Origin: Sitta carolinensis
Taxonomy: Eukaryota > Chordata > Aves > Passeriformes > Sittidae
Assembly (NCBI GenBank): GCA_032173965.1
Contig: JAVUNC010000004.1
Location: 2,556,501 to 2,620,500 of the forward strand
Direction: 5' to 3'
Length of the DNA: 64,000 bases
The notes beneath the pieces were generated by a model, which worked only from the letters and a program-made list of their open reading frames with translations, was not told the origin of the DNA and did no database searches. Made by a program: the position numbers and the translations under genes. Below, piece after piece: positions 32,562 to 45,267 of this stretch; positions within the stretch are counted from its first letter, which is position 1; every line of letters begins with the position of its first letter.

Positions 32562-34155
32562 AGAAGTATCCGGGTGCTATCCAGAAAATGCTGCCTACAA
32601 GAACCTCTCAGTCTTATAAATAATCAGAATTAATCCCTTATAAGTCAATGGTAAAGCAAAGGAAAAGAGGATTTTTCCTGTCTATTAGAGGTGTTTTTTC
32701 CTGCATTGCTGAGAGCTCCACATCCCAGCCTGAGCTGGGACTGAGCTTCACATCCTTCCACCCTACACGCGGTCCTTTATTCATCTCCAGCATTCCAAAT
32801 ATGTTCTGCTGTTCACAAGGAGCTTTCAGCTTTTCTTGGAAGTGATGAGGAAGGAGAGAGGCAGCAAAGTCCCCTTCATGTCCCACCTCTGCATAAAAGC
32901 ACCTGCAATTTGCAGCAATGATAAAACCCAGTGAATGTGCAATGGGACAGAACCTCACAAATTGGTTTTAATTACCTTGATATTTTCTGGCTAGCTGGCA
33001 GAGAAGCCTTGTAAATGAGAATTAATTCATCTACCTTAAGCTAATGCAAACCCATCTTGGCATAAAAGTCAGGCTTTATTTTCTGTGTTATCTGAGCAGA
33101 AAATAATGCTTAATTATTATTAGTTCTGAGTAATGCTTATGAAAATTGCTCCACATTAATTTCACATGGCTGACTGGCTAATGGATGCATAAGGGTCTTG
33201 TAACCCTTTGCAAAAAGACTAATAAGAGCTAAAAACAAGGGGAATATATTACTTTAACAGCTATTAGTAGCAGACAGTGTCTGCTGGCATTAATACCTAT
33301 ATTTATTTTCCTTTCTATTAATAATATATCAACAGATTCTGGAAGCTGTGGACGTCAGGAAATATTTCCTAATGTTGCAATCTCTTCAGCTGCAGAATTG
33401 TTTCCCCCAGAGGAAATGAGAGAAGTCCTCCTGCTTAAATTATTTTAATGTAGGGGTTGTAGAAAGCACTTTTGTCTCCAGCACATGGCAGGGAAAAAGC
33501 CTGGGCTTACAGGGGCCTGCAAAATGACCCAGTAGGTCTTTTCCATCAGAAGCATTTGCAAATTGATCATGGTCTGTGCTAAATGAAGGCAGGGCACTGC
33601 TGCTCTGGGCTTTGATTCATCCTGCTCTTTATTTATTCAATGGATTTGGGGATAAGTCTGGGATTGGTGCCTCAATTTCCCTGCATGTATATTGAGAGCA
33701 TCAAAGAAGCTCACTTTCCTATGTGGAGCATCACTTCTGCAAGTTCAGAAATAAACAGGAAAAAGAAATAAACAGGAAAAGAAAAAGAAATAAAGAAATA
33801 AAGAGGAAAATAGAGAAATAATCAGGAAAAACCTTTTCCTCATTTGAAACATCATAAAACTGAAGTGATTTCATCTTTGTTACTACTTCCACTGTTCAAT
33901 AATTAGGGTGAGAAGGACACGCCTGTTTAACATTTCCAGGCTGCAGTTAGGTCTGATGAAAACATCTCGATGCTGTGGTTTTTTTCTGAGGGTATTTGGG
34001 TTTTCAGGGAGCATTTGATTGTGGATTTGACAGGAAAATGTTGGAGCCACTCAAAAATCAAATTGCAGCCGTTTAATGGGACACATTAAATTTTTTTTTT
34101 TAGCTTTACTACATTGGTGTAAATGTTCATTATGTTATTGTATTCTGTATTTGTA
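32562..34155. other. Unique AT-rich stretch downstream of PRSS55
   Basis: No gene is recognised. The part at about 32960-33360 is AT-rich with many ATTAAT/TAATTA/AATAAT cores and no repeat homology. A purine-rich GAAATAAA-type simple tract fills 33750-33830. Confidence 0.4.
33750..33830 (+). repeat. A-rich simple tract (GAAATAAA/AGGAAA)
   Basis: Imperfect repeats of AATAAACAGGAAAA and AAATAAAGAAATAAAGAGG. It is low-complexity sequence. Confidence 0.75.
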
Positions 34156-34315
34156 GAATCCCAAAATGGTTTGGGTTGGAAGGGTCCTTAAAGATTACCT
34201 GATTCCACCCCCTGCCATGGCAGGGACCCCTTCCACTATCCCAGGGTGCTCCAAGCCTGGCCTGTGACTCTTCCAGGGATGGGGCAGCCACAGCCTCTCC
34301 TTTGGGTTTGGAACA
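34156..34315 (-). repeat. CR1 3'-end fragment
   Basis: AGAATCCCAAAATGGTTTGG, TTGGAAGGGTCCTTAAAGAT, CCACCCCCTGCCATGGCAGG and CACTATCCCAGGGTGCTCCA. The PRSS55-distal end carries GGGGCAGCCACAGCCTCTCC. Confidence 0.93.
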
Positions 34316-34963
34316 TCCAAGTGAAGCATTTCCAGACTGAGGGACCTCAACGTTTGTGCCTCAGTCTGTAGTTGGCAAAGTTCACTTTTGTCTTAACTTA
34401 CAGCTCATTTCTCACTGCCCCTCCCTTCTTCCCAGAGACAGATTTTGTTTGCAGCACTGCACCTTTAGCAGAAAATAAACAGGATATGGAAATGCTTAGA
34501 GACCTGGGAAAACATCTGTAAGAGGATTCGGGGGAAGAAAAAATAGGAGGATATGAGTACTCAGGCAGAGAAAAGAGGTGGTCAGGAGCTGCTTGCACGT
34601 TTTGCTGAGGAGATAAGAAGAAAAGCTCCCGTGAGCACTGAAGGCAGCAATTTAAAAGCCAATACATCAAAGTAATTTTGGCTTAGTTCTGCAGAGATTA
34701 AGGGCTTTGTGTAGCCACGTGTTTCCCTGGCTGCCCAATCCCAGCTGGCACCCGCACTCCAGCTGGAGCAGGGAGCTGGAAGAGTTGGAGATGATGATGT
34801 TTGTGCAAATTTGGCAGCAAGAGCTGGTGGAGGTGAGAGGTGGGGAGGGCTCCAGGCACAGTTGTGTGGCTCCTCCTCAGGGAAGGAGGGTGGGAAGGGC
34901 AGCAGTCGCTGGTCACAGGTAAGAGCTGCTGGAGAAATCCAACCTTTACCCACCCTTCTTGTG

Positions 34964-35026
34964 TCTCTGCCCATGGGATGAGCCTTAAGGTCCCTTCCAA
35001 CCCCAAATATTCCATGATTCTGTGAC
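34964..35026 (+). repeat. CR1 3'-end fragment, tail only
   Basis: GCCCATGGGATGAGCCTTAA, GGTCCCTTCCAACCCCAAAT and TTCCATGATTCTGTGAC are the last 60 bp of a CR1 copy. Confidence 0.88.
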
Positions 35027-35644
35027 TCAAGGGGATGATCCCAGATTTGTCACACAACTCCTTCTCACCACATGTCACCTGGGGGATCTGAAGACAAAGC
35101 AGTTGTCCTTGCAGGGCACTGAGATTTCCCATTTTCTCCTTCCCCAGCCTGGATTTCTTCATGGGGGTAAAACACAGGAAAAAGCCCAGGTTTATCTTTT
35201 CCTGCTCCCCTCAGCACCCTGAGCATCTCCTTGTCCCTCTGAGGAGAAGGCAGAGGGCACACATGGCCCTGACTGTGACCACTGCCATCCATTTATCACT
35301 CCTTATGCACTACATGGAGTGAAAAGTGATTTTTATTGACAATAATGTAGGATTTGAGGTGGAGACTGGAGACTGCACAGGATTAGAACCTATTCTGACA
35401 ATTCCCAGCACTTTCCCATGTGGCTTTCCTGCCATTTTTCAGAGAGAGGGCTCTGTTTATCCTTCTGTAAGCATGGGAATAATTAAAGAGCAGGGACGTC
35501 CCTTGGGATGCACCAATGGTGAGAGTGATTAATCACTGTTGTTTATTGAAGGTGGCTCTGGGACAGAAAACAGCACTGACAGTATTGAACTCCTTGATTA
35601 GTTGGGAAAAAAATGGTGAATACTTCTGGTGTCAGGTTGGAGAC

Positions 35645-35750
35645 ACTCAGGGACACCTTCCACCATCCCAGGCTGCTCCAAGCCCTGTCCAAACTGGCCT
35701 GGAACACTTCCAGGGATCCAGGGGCAGACACAGCTTCTCTGGGCAACAAG
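35645..35750 (-). repeat. CR1 fragment lacking its 3' tail
   Basis: GACACCTTCCACCATCCCAG, GCTGCTCCAAGCCCTGTCCA, CACTTCCAGGGATCCAGGGG and ACACAGCTTCTCTGGGCAAC are the penultimate CR1 blocks. The terminal TTTGGGTTGGAAGGG part is missing. Confidence 0.85.
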
Positions 35751-36044
35751 AGGAGCAGCTTGGCCACCTCTGGGCAGACCCCCCTCCTCCTTCACTGTTC
35801 TGTCACTGGTCACTGCTCCTGCTGGTCAATAGGGTTTGTAAAATGGACAATCTGGCAGCAACTGAGTTACCACTCCCTGCAGCTTCAGGAAACATCCTCT
35901 TTTGGGGTATTTCCAACTCTCTGCCTCCCATGTGCTTTTCTGGGGGTGTCCTGTGCACATGACATAACGTCATGCTCAGCAGTAAAATCCTGGAGGAAGA
36001 AGGAGAAAGGGAATGTGTTCTCAGCCTTTCTATAAATCTTTTAA

Positions 36045-36285
36045 AATAGAAGTTAGATAGGATACTGAGAAAAAAATTCTTCCCTGTGTGGGTGGGGAGG
36101 CTCTGGCACAGCGTGCCCAGAGAAGCTGTGGCTGCCCCTGGATTGCTGGAAGTGTCCAAGGCCAGGTTGGACAGGGCTTGGAGCAGCCTGGGGCAGTGGG
36201 AGGTGTCCCTGCCCATGGCAGGGGGCTGAGATGGGCTGAAATTTAAGGTCCCTTCCAACTCAATCCCTTCTGTAATTCTGTGTTT
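36045..36285 (+). repeat. CR1 3'-end fragment, about 240 bp
   Basis: TCTTCCCTGTGTGGGTGGGG, GTGCCCAGAGAAGCTGTGGC, GGAGCAGCCTGGGGCAGTGG, ATTTAAGGTCCCTTCCAACT and CTTCTGTAATTCTGTG. Confidence 0.95.
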
Positions 36286-36289
36286 CTTA

Positions 36290-37540
36290 TGCCTCTCTGC
36301 TTGCACACAGCTTTGCTTCACTTACTAAACTGCCTTTAGCAGTTTAGTGTAGGACTTTTGCCTTTACACTGGACCCTGCACTTCCATTTCCTGGTATTTT
36401 GAATCCCAAACTCATGCACCTCCAAAGACCCATTTAAAATCCACCTCTGCAGGTTGGTCCTTACATAAGCTTGAGGTGACTCTGTTTATTTTCCTTGCTG
36501 CCAGATGTTGATATTTCACATCTCCCATAACCTAAATGTTACCAAAACCTCTTTTCCACCCCAAGAACCAACTGGCCCTGTCCTGCCTGACCCATATGGT
36601 CACATTCTCTGTTTTAGGGTGGCTGATCCAAACTGCCTGCTGGCAGAGGGCCCTGGCCTGTGTTTGGGTTGGTGTTTGGGTTGATTTCAGCCATCTCTGC
36701 TCTGTGTAGGTGGGAAAATCCTGTACCCACTCATCTCTGTTCGATTTCCCAGCACGGAGCTCCCTCCTCCAAACCCCGCTTCTTTCCCAGCTCTTCTGCC
36801 AACGATTCCTGCTCTGCAGCCATCCCAAACATCCTCCTACAGCCTGGCAGCCTCGCTGGAGTCATGAAGCCACTATTGAAATCCTCCAACGGCTTTAAAA
36901 GATGCATTTCAGTGTTCTGGTTCCCCCACTGTGTTTTGGGGCACCCTGAGTCACTGCTGAAAAGGGTTTGGGCCAACCTGCTGCCAGTCGATTTGGGAAG
37001 GGGCTGCATCCCAAACTTCTCAATGCCACCCACGCCCCTGCTCGGCTGCCAGGGTTTCAAAGCAATCCACTGCACAATTACAGGCTAATAATACAAAAAA
37101 AGGGAAGGGAATGGTGCCATCCCACTGTGATCTCATGGAGGAACGCAGAACTGTTCCTCAATAAAGGTAAATTGGTTTCTGCTCCGCTGCATAATGAGCC
37201 TCTGATGATTTCAGCAGGAGAAATCCCAATTAGACACGGGTGGAGAGGGGGCATCCCATCTTGGGAGCATGTTGGAGAGGCTGAGGATTTTTCCTGTTGC
37301 CCTTTGTGGTTAAACTGAAGCTTTTGCATTTTGGGAAAAGCATCCTGAAATATCCAGGCAAGGTGCTGTGAAGCAGAATCCCAACCTTCTTACCCCTTCC
37401 TGTCACCTGCTGCAGTCTGCTGAGAGGAGCATCCCATTCCACCCCGGGTATGAGCCAGGGCACAAGTCCATGGGCTCTCAGGAGTCACTGTGGGAGCTTC
37501 TCTGCATCTCATAAATGAGTATTTGCAAGGATAAAAGAGA
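36290..37540. other. Unique stretch, nothing recognised
   Basis: Open frames of 110-140 codons occur on both strands (36660-37088, 36731-37075) but overlap one another and show no family features. Confidence 0.35.
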
Positions 37541-37544
37541 GACA

Positions 37545-38020
37545 GAGAATCACAGGATAATTTATATTGGAAAAGGCCCCCAAGACCATCGAGTCCATCC
37601 TGTGGCCCATCCCCACCTTGTCCCCAGCCCAGAGCTATAAGTGCCACCTCCAGGCCTTTCCTGGGGCACCTCCAGGGATGGGGACTCCAAACCTCCCTGG
37701 ATAGCCCCTCCAATGCCTGACCACCCTTTCTTTTCACCCATGAAGAAATTCTTACGGATGTCAAACCTAAACCTCCCCTGGCACAGCCTGAGGTTCCCTC
37801 TCCTCCTCTCCCTGTTCCCTGGGAGCAGAGCCTGAACCCTCCTGGCTGTCCCCTCCTGTCAGGAGTTGTGCAGAGCCAGAAGGGCTCCCCTGAGCCTCCT
37901 TTGCTCCAGGCTGAGCCCCTTTCCAGCTCCCTCAGCCTCTCCTGGGGCTCCAGCCCCTTTTCCAGCTCCATTCCCTTCCCTGACACACTCCAGCCCCTCA
38001 GTGTTCCTCAGGCAGTGAGG
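37545..38020 (-). repeat. CR1 fragment, second subfamily, about 475 bp
   Basis: It is the same subfamily as 22622-23098: AAAGGCCCCCAAGACCATCG, CACCTCCAGGGATGGGGACT, TGTCAGGAGTTGTGCAGAGC and CAGTGTTCCTCAGGCAGTGA occur in the same order. Confidence 0.94.
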
Positions 38021-38697
38021 GGGTGCAGATATTTGTGACACAATTATTGAAGAATTCTGGAAAATCCCAAAGTGAATGCAGGAGTGAAGGGGAAGAAAAG
38101 GCACCTCCTGGCCCAGCCTGCTGCAGAGCCCAAGCAGGGTTGTAGGAATCCCAAAAGTGACACTTGTAGGTGCATTATGTCAATAAACAATGGTGACAAC
38201 CTCACAAACCCAAGTGGCCCAGTTTGGCCATCTCCAGGCTATTAAAAGCTCTCCCTTCCCCATATGGGTGCCCTCAATCCAACTGCCTCCTGGAAAATCC
38301 TGGGTTGGTGGATAGTGTGGGGTCCTACAATGATAAACCCAAGGATGTCATCAGCTGAGTCTGACTCCTGGCTAAGGATGCTACCGTGGCTCAGCTCCCA
38401 GGAAAAGATTGTTTTATCCTCATCATCTCTGAAAAATCTTCCCCTGTGCATTGTCCACCTACAGAGTCTGGGGGCATAAAACTGGGACAAGGAGCCCCAG
38501 TTTGGATCGGCTCAGGGCTCTCCTTCCTTCAGTTGCCATTTTAGTGGAGAAATGAAATGTTATGAGAATAAGACAAATTTTTTCATGTGCTTTCTAAATT
38601 CTGGATCTTTATCAGCCAGGTAAGATGGCAAAGTTTGGGCAACATGAGATGGAAATGGGGAAACTGTGACCAGTCATAAACTGAACATGTTGGATTT

Positions 38698-38955
38698 TCA
38701 TGGAATACCAGGAGGGTTTGGGTTGGAAGGGACATTAAAGCCCATCCCATTCCACCCCCTGCCATGAGCAGGGACACCTTCCCCTATCCCAGGGTGATCC
38801 AGCCCATCCAGCCTGGCCTTGGACACTTCCAGGAATCCAGGGGCAGCCACAGCTTCTCTGGGCACCCTGTGCCAGAGCCTCTCCACCCTCCCAGGGAACA
38901 ATTCCTTCCCAATATCCCATCTATCCCTCAGGCAGTGGGAAACCATTCCCACTTC
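38698..38955 (-). repeat. CR1 3'-end fragment, about 255 bp
   Basis: CATGGAATACCAGGAGGGTT, TTGGAAGGGACATTAAAGCC, CTGCCATGAGCAGGGACACC, ATCCAGGGGCAGCCACAGCT and AATATCCCATCTATCCCTCA. Confidence 0.95.
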
Positions 38956-38956
38956 T

Positions 38957-39626
38957 CCCACAACTCCAGGCCTATCATCAGAAAAAAGAAACTCATCACA
39001 TAACTTTGCCATCTGTGTAGCACAGAAATGAAACATGAAATATTAAAATATTACTCTGTTATTAACTTATTAAGATTTTAAATCCTTTAGTGAAATGCCC
39101 GAGCAGTGAAGAGTGGGGCACACTTTAAATATCAAATAATTTTTTTGCTTTTTTAAGCACAAGTTGAATTCTTTCATAGGCCAAGATTAGCTGTGGTGTT
39201 AAGATAAATAAGAATATGTGATGCTAATGATGCTACTGGATATCTCACAAAAATTGAGGTTTTAAAGCAGAAAAAAGTTTTCTCCCTCCTCTTTTGTGTT
39301 TTTTCTAAAACCTTTCCTCCCAGTTGGGAAATGGAAAATAAACTGTGTTTTTTCATGTGCTTTATCCAGCACATTTCTAACACAAACAATGCTGAGATGT
39401 TGCAGTAAAACAGAAATTAAATGGGGTTTCTTGCTGCAAATTCACAGAAAGAAAAAGGAATTTCTCAACTTCTTGCCTTTTAAAAGTCATTTTTGGAAAA
39501 AATACATATTTATTCTTTGTATACTGACATATTTACATACATAGACTCAAGAGAGGTGGAATTACAGTTTTCCTTTTGCAGTCCTGATTGTAATTGAAAA
39601 ACACAACCCCTAGATGGCAGAAAGTC

Positions 39627-39675
<49 letters not shown>

Positions 39676-42600
39676 GGTTTGTTTTCATCCCTGCAATCTT
39701 AAGTTTCAGTATTTATGACACTCAGCCTTATCCAAGATCTCGTACCAGGATGTGACATCAGTGAGTTTTAAACCTCACCAAAATTGCTTTTGATCAAACT
39801 GCAAATCTTGTGCCAAAATGCATCTCCCTGTCCTCTTATCAGACAGATCCCAAGATCCCAGGGCTTTTTGGTGTCCAGACTTCAGTCTAAATCTGAATGA
39901 GCTCAATGAGCTCAGGGCCTAAAATCTGGATTATTTGGATGCATTGGTGTGAGATGAAGATGAGATGGGGGCATTACAGAATTTTTTGCACAGTCCAGTT
40001 GATACAATTACCATGTTAGGGGGTAAAAATCACTTCCTAAAAGTTCAGAATCCAGGCTGAGGAGGACTCATGGTTGTTTTTTGCTATCCATAGAGTGAGA
40101 CAAGTGATTAATTCCTCCTGCTTGGGACATCCACTTAGTTCAAGGACCACTTCTGCTGCACTCATGCCTTCCTTCACTGAAATTTATGGATTCCCATTCC
40201 CCCTGGGGCTGCACAGGCTGGGAGGTGATGGCATGGATGGCAAACAAGGTGTTGGCAGGTTACTGGGAAAAGGGTTGGGCCACTGAGAGGGAAAGAGAGC
40301 TTTAATTTATCCACCTGCTCGTGGTGTCACAACCAAAATTACACCTTGTTCATCTTCTCTTCTGGCTCTGGGTAACATACAGGACTTTTCTTTGCTCATT
40401 TCTACCTCTTTGTGGTTTTAATTCCCTTTTCCCACCTCTGTTCTCAGCCAAAGGTTTTTGATCTTGGCCCAAAGTGTGCTGTTCTAATGGTGATGTAAAT
40501 TTTCAAGATTTATGGCCATCCCATACCCTCTGGCAGTGTGTCCTACACCCACAGCTGTGCATTAAATCCACCTGCCTCCAGCCACGGGAAATCTGAAGGA
40601 TATGAGGCAAAAAATAAAGGAGTCTGCCAGTAAAATGGAGCATATGAATGCAGGAAGCCAAGGACCAAAACTTTGGTTATAGCTCAGCACTGACCAAAGA
40701 ACATCGGGTAATCCTTGATATTAATTAATGAGAAGTCTGATCAAGCAAGGATTGGAGAGGTGAATAAATAATGGGAAAAGCTCATAAGGCAGAATATAAA
40801 GCAAGGACATCATGATTGAATGACTTCAGTGATGAGTCCCTCCAGTCTCTACCAGTGGTGAGTGTGGTCAGGGTGCCTTTGCAAAGGCTGGATTATTTGT
40901 TATTCCTTGAAATATCAATAAATCCATATCTTTGAGGGCCAGAAAGGACCTAAATCACGTTTCTGAGTTCCTCTGTAGGTCCAGGTCTGGAGTTTCATGC
41001 CCATGTCTCCTTCTCTGTAAGCCAGCCTGGGCAAATAGGATCAGGCTTGCTTCAGCACAACCCCAGCTTCAGGAATTCCCTGGGATCTGTCCTAGGAAGG
41101 TGCATTCCCCAAGGTGGGTGCCCTGGATACCACAACTCATCTCAGCTGCCTTTAAGTGCTTGTGGCTTTTTTATCAGCGCAGGTCTTTAGCCTCTTACAC
41201 TGCCTGTGGATCTCTAGCAAATATTCCCAGCCAGTGATTCACCTCCCCATAAATCAGAGACCTCCCTGTGGGCTGGTGAGTCACTCCATTGACTGTCTGG
41301 TTGGGTTTCTGTGGGATAAACACCCACCTGGGACGTGGATGTCTATGCCTTGGGTGTGTGATTCAGCTGCCCACACAGGATGTGGGCACACAGTGACATT
41401 TGAGCTGCCCTGAAGCACCTGAGACACCTCTGTCCCCTGAAAAATCAGGTTTCCACTGCTGAATGCCCAGGAGACTGGTTGTACAAACTACTTAGGATGC
41501 TTTCCTTGTTGCACTGATGTCTCACAGCCAGGGAAGCTCCATCACTGTTTGCAAGTTGCTGGGAGGGAGAGGAAGAAGCTAGGGTGAGGATGCTGGGATG
41601 AGGTTTCAACTTGTCCCCAGTGAGAATCTCTGATATTGTGCTAATAAAATCCAGAAGTCATTAAGAAATTAAAATACAATCCTGAAGGAATCAAAGTGCC
41701 TTAAGCTGAAGGGAAAGAGGAGTGAAGTGAAGGGATGGAGGGAATCACCCATGAATATGGAAAATCCTGGAGCAGGAGCTGACTTCCATGTGGAGCCAAG
41801 GCTACCCTGAGGGACAGAGAGGGATGCCCCCGGAGAGGCCAGAATTTGGGAAGCATTTCACTCTTCCCTTCATCCTAGAAGTGTAAAAATTATTATAAAT
41901 TGTGACAAGGAGGGAAAAATGTCATTTCAAACCTGACATAATCCTCTGCCCTTCTCTCTGTGGGTTTTTGTCATGCTCAAACCAAAAGGACCATTTCATG
42001 CCCTCAACAATCCTGTTAATCCACAAACCTGGATCTTCATAGCTCTGCAAAGTCAAATAACCCCCAAAACTGCTGAGTTCTTGGCTGGGGAGTTATCAAG
42101 CAGCAGTGGGGATCACCAGGGGCCAATTAAAAGGTAAAATAAACCATAATCAGGACTTGCACCAAAATATCTCCGTGCAGCTGGCACCAAGAGCAGGTGG
42201 TTTGCTGCAAAGCTGGGTTCTTCAGTTCAGCTCCCAAAAACTGCAGGATGTAAGCAGCCATTCCTGGATATTGTTATTTCCTGGGAATAATGTTCCTGTA
42301 TGTGAGTAGTGGCCACGCTGCTACATCTATCCAGGGGCAAAATGGGATCTGTCCAACAGTGGTGACAAAAGGTTTGTGTCCTATTGTCCCCCTCGGGAAG
42401 GGACACTCTGAGCCCTGTGGGGACAGGTCTCACCCCATGGGAAAGGATTTTGGGAAGGAATGAGGTCAGGAGCAGCAGGATCAGGCCCTGCATCTCATTC
42501 ATAGCTCTGTGGTTTGGCACTTTCATCCCAACACGCTCCTGCCTGGGGATTTGGAGAATACTGCGGAGATGGGGAAAGGAAGGAATAGAGTTTCACCTTT
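38957..42600. other. Unique intergenic stretch, 3.6 kb without CR1
   Basis: Apart from the long T run near 39.65 kb I see no repeat and no gene. Frames at 40932-41413 have no family features. Confidence 0.4.
39631..39674 (+). repeat. T homopolymer, 44 nt
   Basis: An uninterrupted T run between AAAGTCCCTC and GGGTTTGTTT. CR1 does not leave poly(A) tails. No reverse-strand retrocopy was recognised to its right. Length may be inaccurate in any assembly. Confidence 0.92.
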
Positions 42601-42633
42601 TATTCTTTTATCACGGCAACAATGCGTGGTGGA

Positions 42634-42683
42634 AAAAAAAAATTAAAAAAAAAAAAAAAAAAGAAGAAGAAGAAGAAGAAAAA
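42634..42683 (+). repeat. A-rich and GAA-repeat tract
   Basis: Runs of A with one TT break are followed by six or so AAG/GAA triplets. The lysine/glutamate-rich frame across it is a repeat artefact. Confidence 0.9.
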
Positions 42684-42884
42684 GTTGTAAATGGCAGAAT
42701 TAACAATAATACAGCCCCCTGTCCCCATCCCTCCCCCCTCTCCCTGTGCCGTCCATTCAGGAGACCGACAATAAACAAGGTCATTTGATTCATTCAGCTC
42801 AGGGTGTAAACAAAGCCTTACAATAACCCCCCCCAAGCAGGGCCCCCCTTTTTCTCCAAGAATAGATGTCCCCCCCTCCAGGCC

Positions 42885-43165
42885 GGGGCCCCCCCTCTTG
42901 GCTTCTCCTCTCCCATCATCCCTGGACCAGCCCTGCTGCCACTTCCGCAGTCCCCATCCCGGCTCCGTGAGGCCCCGCTTCCTACTGCTGTGGGAACCTC
43001 GGCTTCCCCGGCAACATCTGCACGGACGGCCCCACTTTCTCATGCTGGCCTCATCCCGGGATCCTGATCCAGCGGCAGAGAGAGAAAAGAGGGGAAAAAA
43101 AAAGTACTCACAACAAACCAAACCCAACCCAGCGCTAAAGGGATTCGCATCCTCTTCCGAGGCCC
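42885..43165. promoter_or_regulatory. Moderately CpG-rich patch
   Basis: CpGs cluster (GGCCGGGGCCCCCCCTCTTG, CATCCCGGCTCCGTGAGGCC, CGGCTTCCCCGGCAACATCT, GCACGGACGGCCCC). A 175-codon reverse-strand frame crosses it but runs into the poly(A)/GAA tract and shows no family features. It may be a promoter or enhancer; the evidence is weak. Confidence 0.3.
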
Positions 43166-43367
43166 ATAGGGAGCAGATCCCAAAAGCTGATGGTCAGCTT
43201 CCTTTTTTCACAGGCTTTGTTGGGATCCCTGTGGCCGATGGAAAAACAGAGCTCTGTGCGTGTGTGCACAAGCAATGGGAGGAGGATGGGTTGTGCAAGA
43301 TGGCCTGTGGTGGGATAAAGCCTGGGATGGGGTCCAGGGGCTCTACAGGCAGCAGGGAAGGTGATTG

Positions 43368-43540
43368 GAGAATCATGGAATGGTTTGGGTGGGAAGGGAC
43401 ATCTAAAAGTCATCCAGTCCCACCCCCTGCCATGGGCTGGGACGTCACCCACCAGATCTCACTGCTCAAAGCCCTGTCCAAGCTGGCCTTGAATGTTTCC
43501 AGGGATGGGACAATCACCACCACTCCAGGCTTGGGAAGCT
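43368..43540 (-). repeat. CR1 3'-end fragment
   Basis: GAATCATGGAATGGTTTGGG, GGAAGGGACATCTAAAAGTC, CCCCTGCCATGGGCTGGGAC and AAAGCCCTGTCCAAGCTGGC, truncated after ATGGGACAATCACCACCACT. Confidence 0.92.
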
Positions 43541-43844
43541 CTGAGACTTTCTCTGCCTCATCCCTTGCTTAAAAGGAATTCCTGTGGAGCACTCAGTGGG
43601 TGCCAGTGACCCACACACCTGGGGATTTATCCCACCTGGAATGTCCACCCTGCCACCTGCACAAGCTGGGATGACACTTGTGGGTCCTGCCTGAGGGTCG
43701 TTGCCCAAACATGGGGACATTTTGTGTCACAGGGTTCACCAGAACCTTCCCTAACCTTTGGGATTCCTTCCAGGCTCTTGCAATGGCTCTGGGGTCTGGT
43801 GGGATGGAAAAAAAAGATCTCAGCATGCCCACATCACACAGAGG

Positions 43845-43922
43845 ACAGCCTGGATGGGGCTTGGAGAAACCTGGGATGAACTTTAAGGTCCCTTCCAACC
43901 CAAACCATTCCCTGATTTCGTG
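43845..43922 (+). repeat. CR1 3'-end fragment
   Basis: GGACAGCCTGGATGGGGCTT, GGAGAAACCTGGGATGAACT, AAGGTCCCTTCCAACCCAAA and CATTCCCTGATTTCGTG. An internal deletion removes the segment between CCTGGGAT and GAACTTTAAGG. Confidence 0.9.
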
Positions 43923-43924
43923 TT

Positions 43925-45265
43925 TTCATGCCTTGGTCAAGACAGATGGATGTGAGCAATAACTCTCCTAACAGTTTTATCCCTGTGTTCCAGCAAAGTG
44001 GATTCAGTGCACTGGGAAATCTGGCTGAGCTTTCACCTCTTGAGTTCACCATAAACTTTCTCTGTGTGACCTCAAACAGCCCAAATCCTCAGAATTGCTT
44101 CAGTTTCCTGCTCAAAAGCACTGAAATAACATTGGGGGCAAAACTCCTTCCTGTGCCTCAGTTTCCTCCTTGTTTTTCCCCAGTGTTCAGTTATTTAAAT
44201 TGCAAATTTGCAGCATCAGGGGTTGTCTCACGATGTTTCCACATCACTTAGTACAAGAGAAAACTGTTCATCCTTGATAACTGATCTGATACCACGGGGC
44301 TCCCACAACGGTGTCTTGAGCACCATAATAATAATAAAAATAATAAAAAGGGATGAGTTATTCCTTCTCAGGGGACAAGGTTTGTTTTCAGAGATGCTCA
44401 GGAGATGGGTAATAACAAATAATTCTAATACAAAGCCTTTTTCTTTGAAATTTAATATTTGCAACACCACAAATCTGGCTGTATTTGTCATTTTCGCTTT
44501 GTCTACTGGATCCCTTCCACTATTAATTGCCGGGACAAGAAGTTTATTTTCCTTTACTTCTGGGGAGAGAATTCTTCCAAATAAAAAACTTCTGGGGAGA
44601 GAATTCTTCAAAATAAAAAACTGAGAGACTGAGCTTCAAGAGGGATGAAAATTGTGGCCAAACCATCATTTACTACAACGAGAAAACCCAACCAATTGTA
44701 ATTAACTTTTCTACTTCAATTTTCACCTGCAGATCATAAATGTGTCTTCCAGGCAAGGAAGCCAATGCACCAATTTAATGTGGTGGGTCTATTTTCTGCT
44801 GTGAGATAGGGTTAGGAGAAGAGCAGAGCAGGCTCAAACTTTAAAGGGTATAAAGGAAATTTTATTAACAAAGCTAAAAGAAGAATAATAAGAATCAGAC
44901 TAAAGCCTTTTAGAACACTTCTTTTCCTCTCCCTACACCCTCTTTCACACTGGCAATGTATAGAAACAACACCCAGAATTCTCAGTCTGTTTTCCACCTC
45001 TAGAACAGTGTTTCTTTAGTTCACTTGGACATTCAAGCATGTTTAAGCTTCAAAAATCAACAGTTTTTGAAGTCAAACATTGCAAAGTTTCATCCTGCCA
45101 GACATCAGCAGACTCATGGATTAGCAAACTCTTGGATTAGTTTGTCTGTACAGACACCCGGGGTGCACCTCAGAAAAGCCATGGGATAGACCTGGGGTGT
45201 GTCACTGGATTTTCCTGAACCAAACCCAAAATAATACCTCTGAGCTGGGAAATGGTGAAAAGGAC
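43925..45265. other. Unique intergenic stretch with small repeats
   Basis: It includes an ATA/AAT simple tract at 44324-44350 and a two-copy 32-bp duplication at 44556-44620. No gene is recognised. Confidence 0.4.
44556..44620 (+). repeat. Two-copy tandem duplication, period 32 bp
   Basis: ACTTCTGGGGAGAGAATTCT followed by TCCAAATAAAAA occurs twice head to tail, starting at 44556 and 44588, with one base change. Confidence 0.88.
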
Positions 45266-45267
45266 AA

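Noticed and set aside
42384..42788. Frame with a long Lys/Glu run
   Set aside because: The run is the A/GAA simple tract; the rest has no family features.
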